Source: Bacteroidota bacterium | Lineage (GTDB): Bacteria; Bacteroidota; Bacteroidia; Bacteroidales; JADFUO01 | Length of the DNA stretch: 14,224 nucleotides | Direction: 5' to 3' | Assembly (NCBI GenBank): GCA_015222115.1 | Contig: JADFUO010000322.1 | Coordinates: 1 to 14,224, forward strand | Shown here: piece after piece, positions 1 through 7,244 of the stretch | How the letters are laid out: each line of letters begins with the position of its first letter | Position numbering within the stretch: the first letter of the stretch is position 1 | The notes under the pieces: generated by a model | The model's input: only the letters and a program-made list of their open reading frames with translations | The model's database searches: none | What the model was told of the DNA's origin: nothing | Program-made: the position numbers and the translations under genes

Positions 1-106
1 ACGATTCAAAGCATTCAATATTGTTAATATTTAAATAAAATAAAAAAAATAGCAAAAATTAAAAAAAAGTTTGTATAATTGTAATCCCAAATTTTACGAC
101 ATATAA

Positions 107-1108
107 ATGATGAGAAAATTTGTTATCATTCTGATATTTATGATATTTGCAACGAAGTTTGGTTTTTCCCAGGATCCAAGTTTTTCACAATTTTATGCAA
201 ATCCGTTGTATTTAAATCCTGCATTAACTGGATCGACTGATTGCGGAAGAATAAATTTAAACTACCGAAACCAATGGCCTTCATTATCAAATGCATTTAT
301 TACTTATAGTGCTACATACGATCAAAGCTTACCCAAAATATCAAGTGGTATAGGACTTTCTTTTATAGGAGATAATGCAGGTAACGGAGCACTTAATACC
401 AATATTATAAGTGCTTTTTATTCATATAAATTGCAGGTTAGTCAAATGATTTTGCTCACTGCCGGTTTTCAGGGCTCATATTATCAGGAAAAGCTTGATT
501 GGGGAAAGCTTGTATTTGAGGATCAAATTGATCCGAACACGGGACCAACAAACCTCCCCACTTCAGAAGTACCACCCGACAATCTGAATAAATCATATGT
601 AGATTTTTCCACAGGTATGATTATAGGATATTCGGATATATTTTTTGCAGGTGTTGGAGTACATCATCTTACTCAGCCGAAAAATGGATTTTATGATAAT
701 TCCGATAGCAAGCTCCCGATGAAAATAACTGCACATATAGGTGCAACAATAAATCTTACTCAGGGAACGTTTGGATATAATAATACTGAAGATTTTATTT
801 TATCGCCTAATGTTCTTTATCAACAACAGGAAAAATTTCATCAACTGAATATTGGTTTATATGCAAAAAAATATCCTTTTGTTGGTGGATTATGGTTCAG
901 GCATAATTTTGAAAATGCAGATGCTTTGATAATATTGGTAGGTTTCCAACAAAGCAGTTACAGAATAGGATATAGTTATGATTTTACCTTATCAAAATTA
1001 AGTAATGGTAGCGGAGGTGCACACGAAATTTCATTTGCATGGGAATTTTGCATTTATAAAGGCGAAAAAAGAAAAGTAATTAAGGCAATAAAAGCACCAT
1101 CTTTTTAG
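107..1108 (+). CDS. PorP/SprF-family type IX secretion outer-membrane protein
   Basis: A 333-residue predicted outer-membrane protein of the PorP/SprF family. Members contribute to type IX secretion and gliding in Bacteroidota, and some pair with surface-anchored partner proteins. Residues 1-21 form a signal peptide (basic start, hydrophobic core, likely cut between GFS and QDP). It is followed directly by the family hallmark FSQFYANPLYLNPALTG at residues 26-42. The rest is rich in alternating aromatic and small residues, with repeated glycine-rich strands such as GIGLSFIGDNAGNG, as expected for a beta-barrel, and ends in a short basic tail. Two consecutive ATGs (107 and 110) could start it; both keep the signal peptide. 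The gldJ-like gene follows after 151 nt. The usual porK-L-M-N genes are not here, so this may be a paralogue rather than the core PorP. Family call is firm; exact orthology is not. Confidence 0.88.
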   Translation: MMRKFVIILIFMIFATKFGFSQDPSFSQFYANPLYLNPALTGSTDCGRINLNYRNQWPSLSNAFITYSATYDQSLPKISSGIGLSFIGDNAGNGALNTNIISAFYSYKLQVSQMILLTAGFQGSYYQEKLDWGKLVFEDQIDPNTGPTNLPTSEVPPDNLNKSYVDFSTGMIIGYSDIFFAGVGVHHLTQPKNGFYDNSDSKLPMKITAHIGATINLTQGTFGYNNTEDFILSPNVLYQQQEKFHQLNIGLYAKKYPFVGGLWFRHNFENADALIILVGFQQSSYRIGYSYDFTLSKLSNGSGGAHEISFAWEFCIYKGEKRKVIKAIKAPSF

Positions 1109-1259
1109 TTATACTGAATAAAATCTGATTTGTAAAAAATTTACGATATAAGTAACTAAAATTCAACAATGGCTCATAATTGATTATTATAAAGTATAAA
1201 CTTGTCCGTATGGATGCGTTTAGTATAATAAATTTTAATAAATCAAAACACTTAAAAAA

Positions 1260-2738
1260 ATGGCTAAATTCAACAAAATTCTTACTACAATTGCAGTCCT
1301 AACATCCATTGTGATCTTGTCATCCTGTGGTAGTAAACAAAGATCTCATAGTACGGGTTGGGAATACAACAACCCTAAAACCGGTGGTTTTGAAGTTTCA
1401 TCTGCTACTGATCAACCAACAGGTCCGGGTCTTATTTTTATTGAAGGTGGAACCTTTGTCATGGGAAGCACCACACAAGACCTTCTTTTTGACTGGAACA
1501 ATATCCCCAGAAGAGTTACTATCCCGTCATTTTACATGGACGAAACAGAAATCAGTAATCTTGACTATTTGGAATACTTATACTGGTTAAGCAGAGTTTT
1601 CGGTGAAGATTACCCTGAAGTTTACATTGCAGCTTTACCTGACACACTTGTTTGGAGAAACAGATTAGCTTACAACGAGCCTTTGGTGGAAATGTATTTC
1701 CGTCATCCGGCATATCATTATTATCCGGTGGTTGGCGTTTCATGGGTGCAGGCTAATAATTATTGTTCATGGAGAACCGACAGGGTTAATGAATTACTTT
1801 TAATAGAAGCCGGTATTCTTGAAATGGACCCTGATCAGAAAAATGAAAATAATTTCAATACAGAAGCATATCTGACAGGTCAATATGAAGGTTTGGTAAG
1901 AGAAGGTAAAAAAGACCTTAATCCGGATGGTACCGGTATCCGCAAAGTTAAAATCGAAGATGGTCTTTTACTTCCAAGGTATCGACTGCCTACCGAAGCC
2001 GAATGGGAATATGCCGCTCTTAGCTTGATTGGAAATACATTATATGAAAGAATTGTTGAAAGAAGAACATATCCATGGAATGGAAATTATACCAGAACCG
2101 ATGAAAGAAAATATTACGGAAGTTTTGTTTCAAACTTTAAAAGAGGACGAGGTGATTATATGGGTGTTGCCGGTAACCTGAATGATGGTGCCGATATTCC
2201 TGCACCAGTTGGCTCATATTGGCCTAATGATTATGGATTATATAATATGGCAGGAAATGTAAGCGAATGGGTATTGGATGTTTACAGACCACTCTCTTTT
2301 GAAGATGTTTCGGATTACAGCCCATACAGAGGAAATGTGTTTATGAACAAAAAAGTTGATTTTGAGGGATTTCTTGTTGAAAAAGACAGTCTTGGAAGAA
2401 TTCAGTACGAAGAAGTTACAACAGAAGAAAGCATAACACGTAAAAATTATCGTAAAGCTAATAACATTAATTATAAAGATGGTGACTATCAATCAGCAGT
2501 CGCAGCAGATTGGCTTGCAGAACCCGATGAATCAAATACTACCAACAAAATGTATGAATATGGTGTAACTTCATTAATTAGCGATAAAGCAAGAGTTTAT
2601 AAAGGAGGGTCGTGGAATGACAGATCGTATTATCTTAGCCCCGGAGCAAGAAGATTTCTTGACCAGGAAGAAGCATCAAGTACTATTGGATTCAGATGTG
2701 CTATGAGCAGGGTTGGTAGCCCAATGCCAGGAAGATAA
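1260..2738 (+). CDS. gldJ: GldJ-like gliding/type IX secretion lipoprotein (non-catalytic FGE-sulfatase fold)
   Basis: A 492-residue lipoprotein. Residues 1-23 are a type II signal peptide with lipobox LSSC, so Cys23 is the lipidated residue. A TGW-YNNP-GGFEV segment (residues 32-46) precedes a formylglycine-generating-enzyme-like domain from about 56 to 485. Its landmarks are FIEGGTFVMGS (60-70), YRLPTEAEWEYAA (241-253), YNMAGNVSEW (328-337), VYKGGSWNDR (446-455) and GFRCAMSRV (477-485). The two cysteines that catalyse formylglycine formation in true FGEs, just after GGSW, are absent: the sequence reads GGSWNDRSYYLSPGARR. A structural role is therefore likely. GldJ and GldK are paralogues. 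I chose GldJ because of the N-terminal TGW/GGF segment, because murF follows (an order I recall for gldJ in flavobacteria), and because no gldLMN follows. In Flavobacterium, GldJ is needed for gliding and stabilises GldK. Confidence 0.82.
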   Translation: MAKFNKILTTIAVLTSIVILSSCGSKQRSHSTGWEYNNPKTGGFEVSSATDQPTGPGLIFIEGGTFVMGSTTQDLLFDWNNIPRRVTIPSFYMDETEISNLDYLEYLYWLSRVFGEDYPEVYIAALPDTLVWRNRLAYNEPLVEMYFRHPAYHYYPVVGVSWVQANNYCSWRTDRVNELLLIEAGILEMDPDQKNENNFNTEAYLTGQYEGLVREGKKDLNPDGTGIRKVKIEDGLLLPRYRLPTEAEWEYAALSLIGNTLYERIVERRTYPWNGNYTRTDERKYYGSFVSNFKRGRGDYMGVAGNLNDGADIPAPVGSYWPNDYGLYNMAGNVSEWVLDVYRPLSFEDVSDYSPYRGNVFMNKKVDFEGFLVEKDSLGRIQYEEVTTEESITRKNYRKANNINYKDGDYQSAVAADWLAEPDESNTTNKMYEYGVTSLISDKARVYKGGSWNDRSYYLSPGARRFLDQEEASSTIGFRCAMSRVGSPMPGR

Positions 2739-2767
2739 AATTTATTTCAGAAAAAAATCATATATTG

Positions 2768-2800
2768 CCCCATTCCGGATTTTCGGGATGGGGTATTTAC
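2768..2800 (+). terminator. Rho-independent terminator after gldJ
   Basis: Arms CCCCATTCCG (2768-2771 plus 2772-2777) and CGGGATGGGG (2784-2793) pair over 10 bp with one G-T pair, around a 6-nt loop, followed by the T-rich stretch TATTTACTTTAT. It starts about 30 nt after the gldJ stop and is by far the most GC-rich hairpin nearby. It should separate gldJ from murF. Confidence 0.82.
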
Positions 2801-2825
2801 TTTATGTCGGGTAACAATAAATTTG
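2796..2825 (+). promoter_or_regulatory. Predicted Bacteroidota-type promoter of murF-anmK
   Basis: TAAATTTG at 2818-2825 is an exact match to the Bacteroidota -7 element TAnnTTTG. Eighteen bases upstream lies TTTA (2796-2799), a 3-of-4 match to the -33 element TTTG. The start codon at 2847 would leave a leader of roughly 15 nt. It lies directly after the gldJ terminator, so murF-anmK is probably a separate transcript. The -33 match is weak. Confidence 0.5.
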
Positions 2826-2846
2826 TATTATTTAAAATATAAATAA

Positions 2847-4142
2847 ATGAAAACTTCAATAATCGAATTATATAAGTTGTTTACTGAGTTTCCGAAAGTT
2901 TCAACCGATACAAGAAAGGAAATAAAAAATTCAATCTTCTTTGCACTAAAAGGTGAAAACTTTAATGGGAACGAGTTCGCCGAAACAGCAATTAAAAATG
3001 GTGCTGCTTATGCAATAATTGATGAAGAAAAAATCAAAATTAATGATAAATATATTTTAGTTGATGATGTACTAAAAACCTTACAAGAACTTGCAAAATA
3101 TCACCGTGAACATTTTAATATCAGCGTAACCGGAATAACCGGTTCAAACGGAAAAACCATGACCAAAGAACTGATAAATGCTGTTTTAAGCAAGAAATAC
3201 AACATTATTGCCACATCAGGAAATTTGAATAATCATATTGGTGTTCCGCTGACAATCTTATCCATAACAAAAAAAACTGAAGCCGCAGTTGTTGAAATGG
3301 GCGCTAATCACATTGGTGAGATTTCGGAGCTCTGCAAAATTGCCAAGCCGAATTTTGGAATTATTACAAATATCGGCAAGGCACACCTTGAAGGCTTCGG
3401 CAGCATTGAAGGAATTATAAAAGCTAAAACAGAGCTTTATAATTACATACGGTCGATTAATGGAATATTATTTGTAAATATTGATAATCTTTTATTAAAT
3501 CAGTTATCAGATAAAATACATAGAGTAACTTATGGAACCGCCTCAAATGCAGAATGTTTAATTAAATTATTGGAAGCAAATCCATTTGTACGATTGGAAT
3601 GGAATACGGCTGATAAGCAATATATTATCAACTCAAAATTAATTGGAAGTTATAATTTTGAAAATATCCAGGCAGCAATTTGTATTGGAAATTATTTTAA
3701 AGTAGAACCCGGAAAAATCATTAATGCCATTGAAAATTATAAACCCTCAAATAACCGTTCGCAAATAATTGAATCTTTTAAAAATATAATCATTTTAGAT
3801 GCTTACAATGCCAATCCCGACAGCATGAAGGTTTCAATAAATAATTTTGCAGAAATGCCTTTTAAAAATAAAATTCTGATAATTGGCGACATGCTCGAAC
3901 TCGGAACCCAAAGTGTTGAAGAGCATCAAAACATTTTAAATATCATTGGAAATCATAATTATTCAAAGGTATTATTGATAGGCGAAGAATTTAGTTCTGT
4001 AAATTCGAATAAAAATTGGAATACTTTTAAAACTACAAAAGAAGCTTTTAAATGGCTTAAAAATAACCCGGTTGAAAATGCTTCAATTTTAATTAAAGCT
4101 TCAAGATTAATGAAACTTGAACAATTAGTTGAAGTTTTGTAA
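2847..4142 (+). CDS. murF: UDP-N-acetylmuramoyl-tripeptide--D-alanyl-D-alanine ligase (MurF)
   Basis: Cytoplasmic ATP-dependent ligase that adds D-Ala-D-Ala to the UDP-MurNAc-tripeptide, the last soluble step of peptidoglycan precursor synthesis. 431 residues, a normal to slightly short length. The N-terminal substrate domain carries VSTDTRKEIKNSIFFALKGENFNGNEF (about 18-44, given here as VSTDTR and FFALKGENFNG). The ATP-binding P-loop is GITGSNGKT at 96-104. Central Mur-ligase motifs are GNLNNHIGVP (125-134), VVEMGANHIGEI (148-159) and TNIGKAHLEGFGS (174-186). The C-terminal domain has DAYNANPDSM (318-327), GDMLELG (347-353) and KASRLMKLE near the end. All expected motifs are present, so it should be active. 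ATG at 2847 is the only start that keeps the N-terminal domain. anmK follows 13 nt after the stop. Confidence 0.95.
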   Translation: MKTSIIELYKLFTEFPKVSTDTRKEIKNSIFFALKGENFNGNEFAETAIKNGAAYAIIDEEKIKINDKYILVDDVLKTLQELAKYHREHFNISVTGITGSNGKTMTKELINAVLSKKYNIIATSGNLNNHIGVPLTILSITKKTEAAVVEMGANHIGEISELCKIAKPNFGIITNIGKAHLEGFGSIEGIIKAKTELYNYIRSINGILFVNIDNLLLNQLSDKIHRVTYGTASNAECLIKLLEANPFVRLEWNTADKQYIINSKLIGSYNFENIQAAICIGNYFKVEPGKIINAIENYKPSNNRSQIIESFKNIIILDAYNANPDSMKVSINNFAEMPFKNKILIIGDMLELGTQSVEEHQNILNIIGNHNYSKVLLIGEEFSSVNSNKNWNTFKTTKEAFKWLKNNPVENASILIKASRLMKLEQLVEVL

Positions 4143-4155
4143 ACATTATACTATT

Positions 4156-5220
4156 ATGAACGAATACAAAGTTATTGGTTTAATGTCGGGTACATCATTG
4201 GATGGAGTGGATGTTGCGTTTTGTGTTTTTAAAGAAATTTCCGGTAAGTGGGAATTTGAAATTGTAAAGGCAGAAACTTTCCCTTATGAAAATTACTGGA
4301 TAAAAAAACTGAAAAATCTTCATTCAAAATATGCATTAACTTTTGTAAAATTTCATTCGGAGTATGGCTATTTTCTTGGAAAGCTAACCAATTTATTTTT
4401 ATTAAAACATAAATTAAAACCTGATTTTATTGCTTCACACGGTCATACAATTTTTCATCAACCAGATAAGAGTATTACTTTTCAAATTGGCGATGGGGCT
4501 GCAATAGCTACCAATACCGGATTACCGGTGGTTTGTGATTTCAGATCGCTTGATGTGAAATTGGGCGGGCAGGGCGCTCCTTTGGTATCGGTTGGAGATA
4601 AAAAACTTTTTTCAGAATATGATTTCTGCCTCAACTTAGGTGGGTTTGCTAATGTTTCGTTTGATAAAAAAGGAAAAAGAATTGCGTTTGATATTTGCCC
4701 TGTAAATATTATTTTAAATGAATTAGCAACTGAACTTAATAAAAAATTTGATGATAAAGGTGAAATTGCCGCAAGCGGGATAATTAATAATAATCTTTTA
4801 ACCGAACTTAACAATCTTGAATTTTATGAAAAATCACATCCAAAATCTTTAAGTAAAGAATGGCTTGAACATTTATTTATACCGGTAATTAATGATTATC
4901 AAATCCCGATAAAAGATAAATTGCGAACCATAACCGAACATATTGCCATGCAGGTTTCTGCCTCAACTATAAATTCATCTTCAAAAAAAATATTTGTAAC
5001 AGGAGGCGGAGTTTTTAATGAATTTCTAATTAAAAGAATAAAAGCCCGAACAAATCATCAAATTATTATCCCTGATGAAAGAATCATAAAATTTAAAGAA
5101 GCATTAATATTTGCTTTTCTTGGTGTTTTGAGAATACGAAATGAAGTTAATTGCCTGAAATCAGTTACCGGTGCACGAAAGGATAATATCGGTGGAGTTG
5201 TTTATAATATCATAGTGTAA
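4156..5220 (+). CDS. anmK: Anhydro-N-acetylmuramic acid kinase (AnmK)
   Basis: Kinase of peptidoglycan recycling: it opens and phosphorylates 1,6-anhydro-MurNAc to MurNAc-6-phosphate with ATP. With the ATG at 4156 it is 354 residues. An in-frame TTG at 4129 lies inside murF and adds nine residues ahead of the conserved N-terminus, so I rejected it. Landmarks are IGLMSGTSLDGVDVA (7-21, phosphate-binding), ASHGHTIFHQP (93-103), IGDGAAIA (111-118), VVCDFRSLDVKLGGQGAPLV (125-144), the catalytic-base segment FDICPVN (Asp179), VTGGGVFNEFL (281-291) and SVTGARKDNIGG (336-347). FDICPVN replaces the FDTGPGN of the E. coli enzyme; the Asp is kept. Coupled to murF, it would pair new precursor synthesis with salvage in one transcript. 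Confidence 0.93.
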   Translation: MNEYKVIGLMSGTSLDGVDVAFCVFKEISGKWEFEIVKAETFPYENYWIKKLKNLHSKYALTFVKFHSEYGYFLGKLTNLFLLKHKLKPDFIASHGHTIFHQPDKSITFQIGDGAAIATNTGLPVVCDFRSLDVKLGGQGAPLVSVGDKKLFSEYDFCLNLGGFANVSFDKKGKRIAFDICPVNIILNELATELNKKFDDKGEIAASGIINNNLLTELNNLEFYEKSHPKSLSKEWLEHLFIPVINDYQIPIKDKLRTITEHIAMQVSASTINSSSKKIFVTGGGVFNEFLIKRIKARTNHQIIIPDERIIKFKEALIFAFLGVLRIRNEVNCLKSVTGARKDNIGGVVYNIIV

Positions 5221-5300
5221 TGTCAAGGCTCCATACGGACTCCTTTCAGTCGTAAGGCTAAGGATTTGTTTGGTGCTAATCTAATTTTTGAGTCTGTAAT

Positions 5301-5341
5301 AAAAAGTAATGTACTAATTTATTTAAAGTCAATTACTTTTT
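5301..5341. terminator. Bidirectional terminator between anmK and the DUF4405 gene
   Basis: Perfect 10-bp arms AAAAAGTAAT (5301-5310) and ATTACTTTTT (5332-5341) flank a 21-nt loop that can add a short ACT/AGT inner pairing. On the plus strand the right arm runs into GTATTTTTC; on the minus strand the left arm gives CTTTTTATT. It sits between convergent genes, and the right arm includes the last codons and stop of the minus-strand gene. The stem is AT-only apart from one G-C pair, so efficiency is uncertain. Confidence 0.6.
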
Positions 5342-6025
5342 GTATTTTTCAATTATTAACTCAACCTTGCTCATTTTAAAATCATATTTTTTACGCAACC
5401 AGCCAAGTTTTTGATCATCGGATGTGGATTGAGGTATACCAAGATTTTTCTTCAGATAAGAACAAGGAACATTGTATTTACTTGCCACTTCGCATAGTTT
5501 CATATAACCTTTGACTTCAATGGACGCTTTAGAATGGTGATGTTTTTTAACAGAGCCGTTATTCAAATCATAAGTTTGATGCTCTGAATTTATTTGCTGT
5601 TTTTCAAAATTACCTTGTAAGGAAACATTATGTTTTTGGTTTCGTTCAAGCTCTTGTATGTCAGGGGTTATGAAAAATGGAAAAGTTGCTAAAAGCACAA
5701 AAACAACTATTAATCCTACGGTGATTATTATTCTTGCACTTTTGTTTTTTATTAATTTGCTGTATAAAGCTAAGATCGTTTTCCAGTGAAGGATAATGTG
5801 AAGTATCAGTAATCCAAGCAAAACGAATCCAATAATCAGGTGTATTGTTCCCCATTCATGGCGGTCTAATCCTAAAAAATACAAATCAACATTATCACCG
5901 TAAACAATCCATCGTTCTTTGCCGGGTAGTAAAATATATTTTATTAGAAGCCCCAGACAAATCATTGCAGTCATGCAAATGAACATCAAAGAATCAATTA
6001 TGAAGTTATATTTTGATTTATTCAT
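5333..6025 (-). CDS. DUF4405 membrane protein with soluble C-terminal domain
   Basis: A 230-residue membrane protein. Three hydrophobic segments lie at about 8-31, 61-80 and 98-120. The first two, with conserved histidines His56, His62, His76 and His80, match the DUF4405 pattern, a small cytochrome-b-like domain. Heme binding is an inference from those histidines. A linker follows (about 121-168) with a KHHH cluster at 161-164. The C-terminal domain (about 168-230) reads YMKLCEVASKYNVPCSYLKK, then LGIP and LGWLRKKYDFKMSKVE. It resembles the helical tail seen on other DUF4405 and ferredoxin-like redox proteins, and carries Cys178 and Cys188. The function is unknown; an electron-transfer or redox-sensing role in the membrane is plausible. 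It lies downstream of the sigma-factor operon on the same strand but beyond a terminator, and has a predicted promoter of its own. Confidence 0.75.
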   Translation of the reverse strand: MNKSKYNFIIDSLMFICMTAMICLGLLIKYILLPGKERWIVYGDNVDLYFLGLDRHEWGTIHLIIGFVLLGLLILHIILHWKTILALYSKLIKNKSARIIITVGLIVVFVLLATFPFFITPDIQELERNQKHNVSLQGNFEKQQINSEHQTYDLNNGSVKKHHHSKASIEVKGYMKLCEVASKYNVPCSYLKKNLGIPQSTSDDQKLGWLRKKYDFKMSKVELIIEKYKK

Positions 6026-6030
6026 GATTA

Positions 6031-6073
6031 AAAAAAAGAAAAATTACTTATTTATCAAAAATAAGCAATTTTT
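6031..6073 (-). terminator. Rho-independent terminator of the sigma-factor operon
   Basis: Plus-strand arms 6039-6053 and 6059-6073 pair as AAAAATT/AATTTTT and CTTATTT/AAATAAG with a single A-C mismatch and a 5-nt loop. Read on the minus strand, the hairpin is followed by CTTTTTTTT (6038-6031), a textbook U-tract. It lies 41 nt beyond the stop of the LTxxQ gene, and the U-tract ends 5 nt before the start of the DUF4405 gene. The stem is AT-rich but long. Confidence 0.7.
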
Positions 6074-6089
6074 CCTTTGATTCAGCAAA
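6056..6089 (-). promoter_or_regulatory. Predicted promoter of the DUF4405 gene, overlapping the terminator
   Basis: On the minus strand TTTG (6089-6086) and TATTTTTG (6063-6056) match the Bacteroidota -33 TTTG and -7 TAnnTTTG elements exactly, 22 nt apart, which is within the accepted range as I recall it. A transcript would begin near 6049 and have a leader of about 24 nt. The -7 element sits in the loop and inner stem of the terminator hairpin, so one sequence serves both ends. Confidence 0.55.
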
Positions 6090-6113
6090 CACTTAAAAAT
6101 TAAATTTATTTAT

Positions 6114-6668
6114 TTATTCTTGCCACCCGGCACCCTGTCCTCTTCCAGATTTGGGGCAGTTTTTATACATCATACCTTTTCCATGTCCAAATCCTTTTCC
6201 TTTGCATTTTTTGCCGAATCCTTTTCCCATTCTTTGTTTATCAAACATTATTTTTTGTTTATCAGTCAAAAGATTTCTTACATCCATTTTAGTAGCCACT
6301 TTGTTTTTCATAAATTGTGATTTCAGTCCGGTGATTTCATCAATTGTGGCGTTAATGGCTTTCATATCAATATCATCAGCAGTTGTCAATGTTTTTAAAC
6401 GAGCCTTTTTTTCCCTCATTTTGTTTGTAATTGATGTATTATTTTTCATGCAGTGTAATCTTAATTCATCAATTTTATCCTGTTGTTCTTCAGTTAAATC
6501 AAGCATTTTCAAGCAATAACATTTATATCCGTCATTTTGCCATCCTTGTTTGTATCCTTTGCCTGACCAATGTCCTGGCTGTGCAAACATATCTGCTGTT
6601 GTTGCAAATATGAATGTTAAAGCGAAAATTGTCGCTAATAATCCTGTTTTTACTTTTTTTGTTTTCAT
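6114..6668 (-). CDS. Secreted LTxxQ-motif (Spy/CpxP-like) periplasmic protein
   Basis: A 184-residue exported protein. Residues 1-29 are a signal peptide (KTKK start, hydrophobic core, MFA before QPG). The mature part is a helical hairpin with the two repeats of the Spy/CpxP family: LTEEQQDKIDELR (58-70) and LTDKQKIMFDKQR (134-146). Relatives in proteobacteria act as periplasmic chaperones or metal-stress sensors. Unusual features are cysteines at 50, 52 and 73 around the first repeat (YKCYCLKML; LHCMKNN) and a low-complexity tail from 148 on. The tail is rich in Gly, Lys, Met and His, with Cys155 and Cys171 (for example KKCKGKGFGHGKGMMYKNC). Metal binding by these groups is an inference. It follows the membrane-anchored relative by 16 nt, so the two are co-transcribed. 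Confidence 0.82.
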   Translation of the reverse strand: MKTKKVKTGLLATIFALTFIFATTADMFAQPGHWSGKGYKQGWQNDGYKCYCLKMLDLTEEQQDKIDELRLHCMKNNTSITNKMREKKARLKTLTTADDIDMKAINATIDEITGLKSQFMKNKVATKMDVRNLLTDKQKIMFDKQRMGKGFGKKCKGKGFGHGKGMMYKNCPKSGRGQGAGWQE

Positions 6669-6684
6669 TTTTGTTTGTTTTTAA

Positions 6685-7233
6685 TTAATTATTTTTTCTA
6701 TGAAATTTACTCTTATCAAAGTCTTTTATCTTTTTATATCTGAATTGCTTGTCTTTACCAATTTTATAATTTTCGCCTATTATCATACACTTATACATTC
6801 TTCCTAAGCGTACAAATTGCCCTGAATCGCATATATTTTTCATGTTAATAAAATGTTTGATTGTTTTCTTTTTTAAGGAAGCATGCAAGTTACCTATCTC
6901 ATCAGCTATCAGGTTTAATTTGGCAGTATCGGGGTCGGTTTTTGATAATTCTTCCATCATAACTATTCGGTTCTCTTTTAGTAATTCTAATATTTCTTTG
7001 GAATTGCTACGAAATTCGGTTCTAAGCTGAGAAAACTCTTTTTCTTGTTCAGGAGACAGGTTCAGTTCTTTTTTCATAAATTTATGTGGTCTTTCTTCTG
7101 ACATAAATTCAGATGGTGGGGTGGGCTTAAAAAAATACACATGGTAAATTATTGTTGTTATTGCTGAAATGTTTATTACAAGCAAAATAACAATTATCCA
7201 GATAAATAAGTTTCTGTTTTTAAAGTAATTCAT
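6685..7233 (-). CDS. Membrane-anchored CnrX/Spy-like periplasmic stress or metal sensor
   Basis: A 182-residue protein with one N-terminal membrane helix (about 9-34, an uncleaved anchor) and a periplasmic helical domain. LNLSPEQEKEFSQLRTEF (57-74) is the LTxxQ-like first helix. The segment 95-139 (ELSKTDPDTAKLN then IADEIGNLHASL and KKKTIKHFINMKNICDSGQ) matches the heavy-metal-resistance/CnrX-type profile as I recognise it. The C-terminus is basic and not conserved. His50, His117, His127, Cys135 and Cys149 are potential metal ligands, but this is not shown. In Cupriavidus, CnrX senses nickel and cobalt and works through CnrY to release the sigma factor CnrH. The same trio of sensor, anti-sigma and ECF sigma stands side by side here, spaced 11 and 48 nt. 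A general envelope-stress role is equally possible. Confidence 0.72.
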   Translation of the reverse strand: MNYFKNRNLFIWIIVILLVINISAITTIIYHVYFFKPTPPSEFMSEERPHKFMKKELNLSPEQEKEFSQLRTEFRSNSKEILELLKENRIVMMEELSKTDPDTAKLNLIADEIGNLHASLKKKTIKHFINMKNICDSGQFVRLGRMYKCMIIGENYKIGKDKQFRYKKIKDFDKSKFHRKNN

Positions 7234-7244
7234 AATTTGTTGAT

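Noticed and set aside
1109..1259. Possible promoter or small RNA in the gap before gldJ
   Set aside because: TAAATTTT at 1229-1236 is a near match to the -7 element but no -33 element is at a usable distance, and no convincing RNA structure is visible.
1260..2738. Calling the FGE-fold lipoprotein GldK/PorK
   Set aside because: No gldL, gldM or gldN follows, the N-terminal TGW/GGF segment fits GldJ better, and murF is the downstream neighbour.
4129..4155. Nine-residue N-terminal extension of anmK from an in-frame TTG within murF
   Set aside because: The conserved AnmK N-terminus begins right after the ATG at 4156, and the extension overlaps the end of murF.
6151..6519. 122-codon open frame on the plus strand, rich in Phe and Ser
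   Set aside because: It is antisense to the LTxxQ gene; its composition is the mirror of Lys/Glu codons on the other strand.
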